From assembly GCA_022843405.1 (NCBI GenBank), contig JALHNQ010000033.1:1-36565 (forward strand): a DNA stretch of 36,565 nt. Direction: 5' to 3'. Origin of the DNA: Methylocystis sp. GTDB lineage: Bacteria; Pseudomonadota; Alphaproteobacteria; Rhizobiales; Beijerinckiaceae. The position numbers were made by a program, and so were the translations under genes. Positions 15,795-24,011 of this stretch are shown in pieces; within the stretch, counting starts at the first letter, position 1, and each line of letters starts with the position of its first letter. The notes beneath the pieces were generated by a model. That model saw only the letters and a program-made list of their open reading frames with translations. It was not told the origin of the DNA and made no database searches.

Positions 15795-17471
15795 TTACAT
15801 ATTCGGATAATTCGGTCCGCCGCCGCCCTCCGGGGGGACCCAGGTGATATTTTGCGCCGGGTCCTTGATGTCGCAAGTTTTGCAGTGAACGCAATTTTGC
15901 GCGTTGATCACGAAGCGCGGATCGCGGCGCGTCTCTTCATCGGCATAGACCACTTCATAGACGCCCGCCGGACAATAGAGCCGCGCCGGCTCGCCATAGA
16001 CCGGAAGATTGCGATCGATTGGGATCGCCGGATCGGCAAGCTTCAAATGAACCGGCTGATCCTCCTCGTGGTTGGTGTTCGAGACGAACACTGACGACAG
16101 CTTGTCGAAGACAAGTTTGCTGGCGCGTTTCGGGTAGACGATCGGCGTCACTTCCGAGAGCGGCTTTAAGGTCTCGTAATCGGCCTTGCCGTGCTTGAGC
16201 GTCCCGAAGAAGGAAAAGCCGAACAGTTCATTCGTCCACATGTCGAAGCCGAAGAGCGGCGCGCCGACATAGGTGCCATATTTGGACCACAGCGGCTTGA
16301 CGTTGCGCACGCGCTTCAGATCGCGGCCGATGTCCGAAGATCGCCAAGCCGCGTCATAGGCGTCGACCTCGTCATGCGCGCGGCCTTCGCCGATCGCCGC
16401 CGCGACATGTTCGGCGCATAAAATCCCCGAGAGCATCGCATTATGCGATCCTTTGATGCGCGGCACGTTCATGAAGCCGGCGCCGCAGCCGGCCAGCGCG
16501 CCGCCGGGCATGACGAGCTTGGGCACGCTCTGCCACCCGCCTTCGGTCAGCGCGCGCGCGCCATAGGACAGACGTTCGCCGCCTTCGAGAGTGGGCGCGA
16601 TCAGCGGATGCGTCTTGAAGCGTTGAAACTCGTCGAAGGGAGATAGCGTCGGATTCGAATAGTTGAGATGGACGACGAAACCGATCGATACGAGATCGTC
16701 GTCGAAATGATAAAGGAACGAGCCGCCGCCGGTATCGGCTTGGAGCGGCCAGCCGAAGGAATGCTGCACAAGCCCGTCCTTGTGCCGCTCCTTGGGAATG
16801 CGCCACAGCTCCTTGAAGCCGATGCCGAATTTCTGCGGCTCGCTGTTGGAGCAAAGATCGTATTTCGCGAGCAACTGCTTGGTCAGCGAGCCGCGCGCGC
16901 CTTCGGCGAAAATCGTATATTTGCCCTTAAGCTCCATCCCTCGGGTGAAGCTGTCCTTTGGTTTGCCGTCGCGGCCGACGCCCATGTCGCCCGTCGCGAC
17001 GCCGATGATTTCGCCGTTCTCGCCGTAAAGAATTTCGGCGCCGGCGAAGCCGGGATAGACCTCCACGCCGAGGTTTTCGGCTTCGGAGGCGAGAAAGCGA
17101 ACGACATTGCCGAGCGAGCCGATAAAATTGCCGTGGTTGTTCATCAGTCGCGGCATCAGCATGTTAGGGATGCGAAAACCGCCCTTTTCAGTCAACAGCA
17201 GGAAATGATCTTCATGCACCTGGGTTTTGAGCGGCGCGTCGTCGCGCGTGCGCCACTCGGGCAAAAGACGATCGAGGCCGATCGGGTCGATCACCGCGCC
17301 CGATAAAATATGCGCGCCGGGCTCGGAACCCTTTTCGATAACGACGACTGACAGATCCGGCGCGATTTGCTTCAAGCGAATCGCCGCGGCGAGGCCGGCC
17401 GGCCCCGCGCCGACCACGACCACGTCATATTCCATCGATTCACGCGGCGGCAGCTCCGTATCTTCGGCCAT
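15795..17471 (-). CDS. Electron transfer flavoprotein-ubiquinone oxidoreductase
   Basis: The 558-aa protein is full length for ETF-QO. Near the N terminus YDVVVVGAGPAGLAAA binds FAD. The C terminus has the single [4Fe-4S] cluster ligands Cys501, Cys528, Cys531 and Cys534 (CPAGVYE, then NCVHCKTCDIKDP). The enzyme passes electrons from ETF, reduced by acyl-CoA and other dehydrogenases, to ubiquinone at the inner membrane. ATG 17471 is chosen because AGGG lies about nine bases upstream; a TTG two codons earlier is also possible. No etfAB genes are in the window. It diverges from the export operon. Confidence 0.95.
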   Translation of the reverse strand: MAEDTELPPRESMEYDVVVVGAGPAGLAAAIRLKQIAPDLSVVVIEKGSEPGAHILSGAVIDPIGLDRLLPEWRTRDDAPLKTQVHEDHFLLLTEKGGFRIPNMLMPRLMNNHGNFIGSLGNVVRFLASEAENLGVEVYPGFAGAEILYGENGEIIGVATGDMGVGRDGKPKDSFTRGMELKGKYTIFAEGARGSLTKQLLAKYDLCSNSEPQKFGIGFKELWRIPKERHKDGLVQHSFGWPLQADTGGGSFLYHFDDDLVSIGFVVHLNYSNPTLSPFDEFQRFKTHPLIAPTLEGGERLSYGARALTEGGWQSVPKLVMPGGALAGCGAGFMNVPRIKGSHNAMLSGILCAEHVAAAIGEGRAHDEVDAYDAAWRSSDIGRDLKRVRNVKPLWSKYGTYVGAPLFGFDMWTNELFGFSFFGTLKHGKADYETLKPLSEVTPIVYPKRASKLVFDKLSSVFVSNTNHEEDQPVHLKLADPAIPIDRNLPVYGEPARLYCPAGVYEVVYADEETRRDPRFVINAQNCVHCKTCDIKDPAQNITWVPPEGGGGPNYPNM

Positions 17472-17616
17472 TTTCAATCCCTTTTCGCCTTTCTTGGAGG
17501 CATTCTAGCCTTTTTGCCGCCGCTGCGGCAAAAGGAGTTTCGCGTTTGAGTAGGGCTATGGTTCGCTCGCTTCCGGCGCGTTTCGCGGCGCGGCGGCGGA
17601 GGTGCATAATCCAATC

Positions 17617-17649
17617 ATGTTCGATCCGCTCTTCGCTACCGTCGCATGA
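17617..17649 (+). CDS. Possible 10-codon leader peptide coupled to the export operon
   Basis: A mini-frame encoding MFDPLFATVA stops at TGA 17647-17649, overlapping the ATG of the membrane fusion gene as ATGA. A GGAGG lies at 17598-17602, 14 bases before the mini-frame ATG, which is a long spacing. The membrane fusion gene itself has no ribosome binding site at its ATG, so re-initiation from this leader is a plausible way for it to be translated. The leader could also be chance. Confidence 0.3.
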   Translation: MFDPLFATVA

Positions 17650-18635
17650 AGCGTCTCCTGTTCCTCGTGGCGATGGCGCTCCTCGCCGTCGTCGTTTGGC
17701 GCGTCGCCTATCATCCGGCCAATGCTGACGGCGTCTTCCTCGGCTATGTCGAAGGGGACATCCTCTATATTGCTCCCTATGAGAGCGAGAAAGTCGCGAG
17801 CATCGCGGTCGCCGCCGGCTCGGCGGTCAAGAAAGGCGATCCGCTGTTCACCATGTCGACGACGCTTCTCGATCACGCGCGCAATGAGTCTTCGGCGCGT
17901 ATCGCCCAACTCGAGGCGCAGGTTGCAAATGTGCAGGCGGCGATGAATCGGCCGGAGCAGATCGCCGTTCTGCAAGCGGCGCTGGAGCGCGCCGAGGCGG
18001 CGCTGCAATTGTCCCGCTCGGACTATGATCGGCAGCGCAAGTTGTACGCCGAGGGACATGTCGCGAAGGCGGCGCTCGACCGCGCCGAGATGGCGCGCGC
18101 GCGTGACGAGGCGAGCGTGAAGGAAGCGCGCCGGCAGGTCGAGGCGTCGCGCATGGCGAGCCGTTCGCAGGAGATCGAAGCCGCGGAAGCCAGTCTGAAA
18201 CAGGCGCGCGCGCAAACCGACGCGATGAAAGTCCGCATCAAGCGTCAAAGCGTCGTCGCGCCCGCCGACGGCGTGGTGCAGGATGTCTTTTTCCGGCCGG
18301 GCGAGATCGTCAACGCCGGTCAGCCGGTCATTGCGCTGCTACCGCCCGAGAACCGGAAAGTGCGCTTCTACGTTTCGGAACCGGAGCTGACGAAAATTTG
18401 GCTCGGCGAGCGGATGCGCGTCACCTGCGACGGCTGCCCGAGCGATCTCTACGGACGCGTCAGCTTTATCGCCGGCCGCCAGGAATATACGCCTCCCGTC
18501 ATCTTCAGCGACAAGGAGCGCGCCAAACTCGTCTTCAAGGCCGAAGCGCGCCTGGAAGGCCCGGCCCGCGCGCTGCCCCTCGGCATGCCGGTCGGCGTGA
18601 CGCCGGCGCCGGAGGCGACAGGAGCGACGCAATGA
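17646..18635 (+). CDS. HlyD/YbhG-type membrane fusion protein
   Basis: The 329-aa protein has an N-terminal signal anchor (MKRLLFLVAMALLAVVVW), a lipoyl-like half (residues 35-70, EGDILYIAPYESEKV), a long coiled coil (about 80-195, rich in Ala, Glu, Arg), the second lipoyl half (VVAPADGVVQDVFFRPGE) and a beta-barrel region. It is the periplasmic adaptor of an efflux or export system. Its stop overlaps the ATPase start by four bases, and the three genes of this operon resemble E. coli ybhG-F-S/R, with one permease instead of two. Substrates are likely hydrophobic or cationic compounds, but this is inference from the family. Confidence 0.9.
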   Translation: MKRLLFLVAMALLAVVVWRVAYHPANADGVFLGYVEGDILYIAPYESEKVASIAVAAGSAVKKGDPLFTMSTTLLDHARNESSARIAQLEAQVANVQAAMNRPEQIAVLQAALERAEAALQLSRSDYDRQRKLYAEGHVAKAALDRAEMARARDEASVKEARRQVEASRMASRSQEIEAAEASLKQARAQTDAMKVRIKRQSVVAPADGVVQDVFFRPGEIVNAGQPVIALLPPENRKVRFYVSEPELTKIWLGERMRVTCDGCPSDLYGRVSFIAGRQEYTPPVIFSDKERAKLVFKAEARLEGPARALPLGMPVGVTPAPEATGATQ

Positions 18636-19561
18636 GCGTCGAGAGCGACATCGCGATCGATGTGCGCGGGCTGACCAAATCCTTCGGGGATAAAAAGGTC
18701 GTCGATAATTTCACGCTGCAGGTTGCGCGCGGCAACATCCAGGGATTTCTCGGCCCGAACGGCAGCGGCAAGACGACGACGATCCGCATGCTTTGCGGCC
18801 TGCTGACGCCCGACTCGGGCGAGGGAAAATGTCTTGGTTACGACATCCGCCGCCAGCAGAAAGAGATCAAGCGTTATGTAGGCTACATGACGCAGGGCTT
18901 TTCGCTCTATCGCGACCTCACCATTCGCGAAAATCTTGAATTCGTCGCGCGCGTATATGGCCTTGAAGCGCCGGAAGACGCGGCTCGAGCGGCGCTCGAG
19001 CGATTGGGTCTTGTCGCGCGCGCAGATCAACTCGCCGGGGAGCTTTCCGGCGGCTGGAAACAGCGGCTGTCGCTTGGCGCATGCATTCTGCCTGGCCCGT
19101 CGCTGCTTCTTCTCGACGAGCCGACCGCTGGCGTCGATCCCAAGGCGCGCCGCGATTTCTGGGATGAGATTCATCACCTCGCGACGCAAGGCTTAACGGT
19201 GCTCGTGTCGACGCATTACATGGATGAAGCGGAGCGCTGTCATCAGATCGCCTATATCGCCAATGGCCGGCTGCTTGCCTCAGGAACGATTGCGGAAATC
19301 CTGGCGGGAGCGCAACTCTCGACATGGGTTGTCACCGGCGAGGGCCTCGATCCGCTCGGCGGCGAATTGAAACATCAGCCGGGTGTGGACATGGTTGCGC
19401 GCTTCGGTTCGGCGCTGCATGTCGGCGGGCGCGACGAAGCGGCGATGGAACGCATCGCACGCCGCTATAGCGCCGAAGGCCGTCATCGCTGGAAACGCGA
19501 CGAGCCGTCGCTTGAAGACGTGTTCATCGATTTGATGACACGGGCGGGGGCCGACCAATGA
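18632..19561 (+). CDS. ABC exporter ATP-binding protein (YbhF/CcmA type)
   Basis: The 309-aa protein has Walker A GPNGSGKTT (about residues 40-48), a Q-loop in YMTQGFSLYRDLT, the signature LSGGWKQR, Walker B LLLLDEPTAGVD and the switch His in STHYMDEAE. Only one nucleotide-binding domain is present, whereas E. coli YbhF has two. The C-terminal 80 residues (after NGRLLASGTI) are the regulatory extension typical of ABC-2 exporters. ATG 18632 overlaps the stop of the fusion protein gene, and the 3' end overlaps the permease start by four bases. Confidence 0.95.
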   Translation: MSVESDIAIDVRGLTKSFGDKKVVDNFTLQVARGNIQGFLGPNGSGKTTTIRMLCGLLTPDSGEGKCLGYDIRRQQKEIKRYVGYMTQGFSLYRDLTIRENLEFVARVYGLEAPEDAARAALERLGLVARADQLAGELSGGWKQRLSLGACILPGPSLLLLDEPTAGVDPKARRDFWDEIHHLATQGLTVLVSTHYMDEAERCHQIAYIANGRLLASGTIAEILAGAQLSTWVVTGEGLDPLGGELKHQPGVDMVARFGSALHVGGRDEAAMERIARRYSAEGRHRWKRDEPSLEDVFIDLMTRAGADQ

Positions 19562-20745
19562 GCGCGCAGCAAAGCCTGTCAAACGGCGTCGCCCGCCCGC
19601 CGCGTCGCGGCGCGCTTGCGCAATCCTGGCAGCGCTTTCTCGCCATGTTCGTCAAGGAATTCATCCAACTTCGTCGCGACAGGCCGACATTCGCGATGAT
19701 CGTCGGCATTCCGCTCATTCAGCTGATGCTTTTTGGATATGCGATCAACACCGATCCCAAACATCTGCCGACCGCCGTTCTGACCAGCGACGACAGTCCG
19801 ATCGCGCGCGCGGTGATCGGCGCGCTGCGCGCCACTGACTACTTCAACATCAAATATATCGCGCGCGGCGAAGCCGACGCCGACAAATTGATCCTCTCGA
19901 ACAAGGTGCAATTCGTCATTCAAATTCCGCCCGATTTTTCTCGCCAGCTCGTTCGTGGCGAAAAACCGGGGCTGCTGCTCATCGCCGATGCGTCCGACCC
20001 GGTCGCCACTTCTGGCGCCGTCGCCGCGGCGCTTGGAGCGGCCGATCAGGCGCTCGATCGGGAACTGATCGGGCCGCTCGCCTCGCTCAAGCAGAATGCG
20101 CCGCCGTTCGAGATCCGCGTGCATCGGCGCTACAATCCCGCGGGAGAGACGCGCCGCAATATCGTGCCCGGACTGATCGGGACGATTTTGACCATGACAA
20201 TGCTCATGTATACGGCGATGTCGGTGACGCGGGAAATCGAACGGGGAACGATGGAGGCGCTGCTCGCCATGCCGATACTCCCGGTCGAGATCATGCTCGG
20301 CAAGATCGCGCCCTATGTGGTCGTCGGCGCCGTCCAGATGGCCACCATTCTCATCGTCGCGTCGCTGTTGTTTCAGGTTCCCGTCGTCGGCTCGCTTTTC
20401 ACGCTCACCCTGCTGACTCTGCTTTTTATCGTCGCCAACCTGTCCGTCGGCTACACGTTCTCGACGGTCGCGGACAATCAGCTGCAGGCGATGCAAATGA
20501 CCTTTTTCTTTTTTCTGCCGAGCATGCTTCTGTCGGGTTTCCTTTTTCCTTTTTACGGAATGCCGAAATGGGCGCAATATGTCGGAGAGGCGATGCCGCT
20601 CACCCATTATCTGCGCATCGTGCGCTCGGTGATGTTGAAGGGCTCGACGTTCGGCGACCTCGCCGTCGACGCCGGCGCGCTCGCGGCGTTCACGCTCGTC
20701 GCGATGAGCCTCGCGGTGATGCGATTCCGACAGACGTTGGACTGA
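19558..20745 (+). CDS. ABC-2 type permease
   Basis: This 395-aa protein follows the DUF/ABC-2 membrane family layout. There is one transmembrane segment at about residues 45-65 (FAMIVGIPLIQLMLFGYAI), a large periplasmic loop of about 150 residues, and five more hydrophobic segments from about residue 205 on. The family-typical cytoplasmic motif TREIERGTMEALLAMP sits between them. It should form a dimeric channel for the ATPase encoded just upstream. A four-base ATGA overlap couples its translation. No second permease gene follows, so the transporter is probably a homodimer. Confidence 0.93.
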   Translation: MSAQQSLSNGVARPPRRGALAQSWQRFLAMFVKEFIQLRRDRPTFAMIVGIPLIQLMLFGYAINTDPKHLPTAVLTSDDSPIARAVIGALRATDYFNIKYIARGEADADKLILSNKVQFVIQIPPDFSRQLVRGEKPGLLLIADASDPVATSGAVAAALGAADQALDRELIGPLASLKQNAPPFEIRVHRRYNPAGETRRNIVPGLIGTILTMTMLMYTAMSVTREIERGTMEALLAMPILPVEIMLGKIAPYVVVGAVQMATILIVASLLFQVPVVGSLFTLTLLTLLFIVANLSVGYTFSTVADNQLQAMQMTFFFFLPSMLLSGFLFPFYGMPKWAQYVGEAMPLTHYLRIVRSVMLKGSTFGDLAVDAGALAAFTLVAMSLAVMRFRQTLD

Positions 20746-20793
20746 CGTTGACGGCGGATTTTATGGCGGCCTAAGATTGGCGCGGAGATGAAA

Positions 20794-20997
20794 ATGTCCG
20801 ACACGGAAGATGCAGAGCGGCGATTCAGTTTGATCATAAGGGTCGCTATGCTCGCCGCAGTGCTGCTGACCCTCTATTACGTCTGGTCCTTTTTCGTCAG
20901 CAGCCGCTATCAGGCGCTGTGCGGCGGCTCCTACTGGGAGCTGGACAAGAAGGAGATCGATTCCTGCGTCGATCGGAAAAAGGAGCTCGAGAAGTAG
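20794..20997 (+). CDS. Small single-span membrane protein, 67 aa
   Basis: GGAG at 20784-20787 is six bases before ATG 20794, which is why this start is preferred over the ATG six bases earlier. The product has an acidic N terminus (MSDTEDAERR), one transmembrane helix (about residues 11-34) and a C-terminal part with two Cys (ALCGGSYWELDKKEIDSC). It is unrecognised. It follows the export operon by 48 bases and may be its last gene. Its stop lies 79 bases from that of the convergent ubiA. Confidence 0.55.
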   Translation: MSDTEDAERRFSLIIRVAMLAAVLLTLYYVWSFFVSSRYQALCGGSYWELDKKEIDSCVDRKKELEK

Positions 20998-21031
20998 GTC
21001 AGGTTCGCAATGCGTCATGCCAGTTACGGCG

Positions 21032-21049
21032 AAAAGGCGCGACAGCGCC
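21032..21049 (-). terminator. Weak candidate terminator of ubiA
   Basis: On the minus strand GGCGC-TGTC-GCGCC is followed by TTTT, 27 bases past the ubiA stop. The stem is only five base pairs, so efficiency would be modest. Confidence 0.35.
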
Positions 21050-21075
21050 AACGAAGCAACGGCTTTGACTTGCGG

Positions 21076-22032
21076 TCAGAAGAGAAAAGTCGCGCTCTGC
21101 GCGAAAAAGCCTGCGAACAGCAGCAGCCCGGCGTCGCGATTGGAGCGGAACAGGCGAAGCGCATTTTCGGGCGTGGCGTCCGCTCCCATCCGCGCCGTCT
21201 GCCAGGCGAGATGCGCCGCATAGGCGGCGACTCCGAGATAAGACAGCCATCCGCCGCCCGCCAGAAAAACGGCGACGGCGGCGCTCGCCGCGGATAGGGC
21301 GTAGAGCGCGCCGACCGCCAGTTGCACGCGCGGCCCAAAGAGACGCGCCGTCGAGCGCACGCCGACGATCGCGTCGTCAGCAAGGTCCTGAAGCGCATAA
21401 ATCGTATCGAAACCGATGGTCCACGCGACCGCGGCGGCGTATAGGAAAAGCGCCGGCGCGCCGAGCGCGTCCGTCTGCGCCGTCCAGCCGAGCAGCGCGC
21501 CATAGGCGAAGGCCGATCCGAGAATCGCCTGGGGCCAGGAGGTGAATCGCTTGGCGAAAGGATAGATCAGCACGATCAGCGGCGAAATCAGTCCAAGCGC
21601 GATCGTCAGCCCGTTGAACGACAAAAGCACGGCGAGTCCGACGAGGCATTGCGCGACGACAAAGCCGAGCGCGGCGCGCGGCGTCACCCGTCCGCTGGCG
21701 AGCGGTCGCAGGCGCGTGCGTTCGACCTTGGCGTCGATCTCGCGATCGACATAGTCGTTATAGGTCGAGCCCGCGCCGCGCATGGCGACGGCGCCGATGA
21801 AGAACAGAGTCAGATGCCAGAAATTCGGGCCTTCGCGCAGCGCGACGGACGCGAGCGCGCTCGACTCCCAGCAAGGAAGCAGCAGCAGCTGCCAGCCAAT
21901 GGGCCGATCGAGCCGCGCGAGCTGAATATAGGGAAGTAGCGCTGGCGGTGCGCGCCGGAGCAGCGGATGACCGGCGATCGCGTCGGGCAGCGCGGTCGCC
22001 TCCGACGAATCGCCGCTTTGCGCTGCGCTCAC
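21076..22032 (-). CDS. ubiA: 4-hydroxybenzoate polyprenyltransferase
   Basis: UbiA attaches the polyprenyl tail to 4-hydroxybenzoate in ubiquinone synthesis, within the inner membrane. Both Asp-rich motifs are present: NDYVDREID (residues 92-100) and DTIYALQDLADD (about 219-230), with ARLDRPIGWQLL near the N terminus and about eight membrane helices. The start is taken as GTG 22032, because it forms a GTGA overlap with the stop of the upstream gene and gives the normal length of 318 aa. The open frame continues upstream only over the other gene. It is likely co-translated with that small secreted protein. Confidence 0.93.
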   Translation of the reverse strand: MSAAQSGDSSEATALPDAIAGHPLLRRAPPALLPYIQLARLDRPIGWQLLLLPCWESSALASVALREGPNFWHLTLFFIGAVAMRGAGSTYNDYVDREIDAKVERTRLRPLASGRVTPRAALGFVVAQCLVGLAVLLSFNGLTIALGLISPLIVLIYPFAKRFTSWPQAILGSAFAYGALLGWTAQTDALGAPALFLYAAAVAWTIGFDTIYALQDLADDAIVGVRSTARLFGPRVQLAVGALYALSAASAAVAVFLAGGGWLSYLGVAAYAAHLAWQTARMGADATPENALRLFRSNRDAGLLLFAGFFAQSATFLF

Positions 22033-22472
22033 AGCGGTCCGGCGGGCAACTTCGGCGGCGCCATCATACCGCCGCCCCCGGCGGCCGCCTGATCGCGCAT
22101 CTCTTTCATCTTCGCTGCGGCCGCGCAGGCCTGCGTGGCGAAAGCCTGAGTCTTGTTGCGCGCTTCCTTGAAGCCGTCGGCGACATTGTCCGGGATGTTG
22201 CACCATTCCTTGTTCTTGGACAGGTAATTCATCATCTCGGTCTCGACGGCGACGAGGCGGCGCGCGGCCGGGCAGGCGGCTTCAGGATCCATCTTGCCCT
22301 TGCCCGCCTTGCCGATGTTGTTGAGCGCCTCGATGCCGGCCATGCGCTTTTGGGTGAGCTTTTGAAAATCCTCCTGGCAGCTTTGCGCAAGCGCGCCGCT
22401 TGCCGCGAGCAACGCCGCGAAGAAGGAGAGTCGCGCGAGCGCGCGCGGAAAATTGATAGCGCCGATGATCAT
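22029..22472 (-). CDS. Small secreted protein of unknown function, 147 aa
   Basis: From ATG 22472 the product has a clear signal peptide (ARLSFFAALLAASGALAQS, cleavage after about residue 30). The mature part is helical, with four Cys (SCQEDF, PEAACPAARR, EWCNIPD, TQACAAAAK), which suggests disulfides in the periplasm. It ends in a Gly/Met/Pro-rich tail. I do not recognise a named family. Its stop overlaps the GTG start of ubiA, so it is the first gene of a two-gene operon. Upstream lie the 20-base tandem repeats and the divergent rsmE. Confidence 0.7.
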   Translation of the reverse strand: MIIGAINFPRALARLSFFAALLAASGALAQSCQEDFQKLTQKRMAGIEALNNIGKAGKGKMDPEAACPAARRLVAVETEMMNYLSKNKEWCNIPDNVADGFKEARNKTQAFATQACAAAAKMKEMRDQAAAGGGGMMAPPKLPAGPL

Positions 22473-22480
22473 GTCTCTTG

Positions 22481-22540
22481 GTCCGCTCATCAGGCTTGTG
22501 GTCCGTTCATCAGGCTTGCAGCAATACCAGCAGGCTTGCC
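22481..22540. repeat. Short 20-base tandem repeat between divergent genes
   Basis: GTCCGCTCATCAGGCTTGTG (22481-22500) is followed directly by GTCCGTTCATCAGGCTTGCA (22501-22520), which matches at 17 of 20 positions. A third, decayed unit (22521-22540) keeps AGGCTTGC. The array sits just upstream of the small secreted protein gene and about 90 bases before rsmE. Confidence 0.75.
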
Positions 22541-22631
22541 GGCGACGCAAGTTTTGGCCAACCTGTCCGCAACAAAGCGGCGGCTTCATGGCAAGCGCGC
22601 ATTGCGCTCGCGCCTCCGCTGGGAAGCGATT

Positions 22632-23396
22632 GTGTCAGCTTACGATTTCACCGCTCAGCGCCTGTTCGTTCGCGACGAACTCGCGCCAGGCGTCGAATTC
22701 GCGCCTTCAGCTGAGGCGTTAAACTATCTGCTTAACGTGCTGCGCCTGCGCGAGGGCGCCGCGATTCATGTGTTCAACGGCCGCGACGGCGAATTTCGCG
22801 CGACGCTCTTTGACGTTTCGCGTCGCGCCGCAAGATTGCGCGTTGCGCAGCGCCTGCGCGTCCAGCCTGAACGCGCCGACCTCGATTATTGTTTTGCGCC
22901 CCTAAAGCAGGCGCGGCTTGACTATATGGCGCAGAAGGCCACCGAAATGGGCGCCGGCCGGCTCATGCCGGTGATCACGCATCGCACCCAGATTCGCCGG
23001 CTCAATTCGGCGCGACTTCAATCGAACGTCATCGAAGCCGCCGAGCAATGCGGCGTGCTGGCCGTGCCCGGAGTCGCCGCCGCAGTCGAATTGCCCGATT
23101 TTCTGGCGCGCTTGCCGACTCAGCGGCTGCTGGTTTTTTGTGACGAACATGCCGATCTCGCCAATCCGATCGATGCGCTCGCCGGCCGCACGGCCCGAGC
23201 GGGCGTGAGCGTGCTCATCGGACCGGAAGGCGGCTTCGACGACGCCGAACGGGCGGCTATTCGACGTTCGCCGAACGTCGTTCCTCTGTCGCTTGGACCG
23301 CGCGTGCTTCGCGCCGACACCGCCGCCGTCGCCGCATTGGCGATCATTCAGGTCGCGATTGGCGATTGGCGCTCGTGCGACGCGCCCGTTTCCTAA
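22632..23396 (+). CDS. rsmE: 16S rRNA (uracil-1498-N3)-methyltransferase
   Basis: The 254-aa protein begins at GTG 22632 (VSAYDFTAQRLFV), with GGGAAG a few bases upstream. The open frame runs back much further, but that part is antisense to ubiA and lacks protein character. RsmE is a SPOUT methyltransferase with a PUA-like N-terminal domain (NYLLNVLRLREGA) and a knotted C-terminal domain. Diagnostic motifs are LKQARLDYMAQKATEMG, IEAAEQCG, LIGPEGGFDDAE and LSLGPRVLRADTA. It methylates U1498 of 16S rRNA. The ubiA / rsmE / gshA neighbourhood is familiar in Rhizobiales. Confidence 0.93.
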   Translation: MSAYDFTAQRLFVRDELAPGVEFAPSAEALNYLLNVLRLREGAAIHVFNGRDGEFRATLFDVSRRAARLRVAQRLRVQPERADLDYCFAPLKQARLDYMAQKATEMGAGRLMPVITHRTQIRRLNSARLQSNVIEAAEQCGVLAVPGVAAAVELPDFLARLPTQRLLVFCDEHADLANPIDALAGRTARAGVSVLIGPEGGFDDAERAAIRRSPNVVPLSLGPRVLRADTAAVAALAIIQVAIGDWRSCDAPVS

Positions 23397-23654
23397 ACAA
23401 AAAGTAAATAAATGGAAAATAAAGCGTAGTTCTCAAAGCGACGTCGGCGCGTTTCGCCTGTCGGCGTCAACGACACGATCCTGCCACGATGTTTGGCTCT
23501 AGTTGCGATCGGCGGAACGGAGCGTTGCTTCGAGGCCAGAGGCCCATCGTCGCCGCCGGCGTAACGATTGCGTATCGAGAGACTTGGTCGGGATTGCAAG
23601 GCTCCTGAAAAATCGCGCGCCTTGCGCGAACTTTCGGAGGTAAGGCCAAATATT

Positions 23655-23981
23655 ATGACGACCCTAAACACCACAAGCCGCAGCGACCGTCTGTTTCCGG
23701 GACGCTATTTTGGCGTTGTCGCGCTCACCGCGCTGGCTGTCACGCCAGTTCGCGCCGAGAATGTCAGCCAATGCGCGCGCTATGGCGCCGATTATGTCGC
23801 AGTCGCAGGGTCAAACGGCTGCGTGCGACTCGGCGGTCACGTCCGCGTCACCATGCCTCGAACGCCGGTCGCGCCGATGGGTTACGCGGCGATGCCGCGT
23901 GACGGCATGCAGCATGCCTCCGCGCGTTCCTCATGGCTCCCGATGGCGCCCTTCGGACTACACGACCTCTTCCCGCGCTAA
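23655..23981 (+). CDS. Short secreted protein resembling the N terminus of alphaproteobacterial porins
   Basis: A strong GGAGG lies 13 bases before ATG 23655. The 108-aa product has a signal-like segment ending TPVRAE. Next comes CARYGADYVAVAGSNGC and VRLGGHVRV, which mirrors the start of Porin_2-type outer-membrane proteins (CxxYGxGFxxxPGTxTCxxxGGxVR). A full porin would be three to four times longer, whereas this frame ends in a Met/Pro-rich segment after about 50 mature residues. It may be a porin remnant or a small envelope protein that kept the Cys-loop motif. It is wedged between rsmE and gshA. Confidence 0.6.
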   Translation: MTTLNTTSRSDRLFPGRYFGVVALTALAVTPVRAENVSQCARYGADYVAVAGSNGCVRLGGHVRVTMPRTPVAPMGYAAMPRDGMQHASARSSWLPMAPFGLHDLFPR

Positions 23982-24011
23982 TTCACGCTGCGTTTAAGCG
24001 ATTCGAAACCG

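Noticed and set aside
19579-20607. Long open frame on the minus strand opposite the ABC-2 permease
   Set aside because: Highly charged, no family likeness, and fully antisense to an obvious permease gene.
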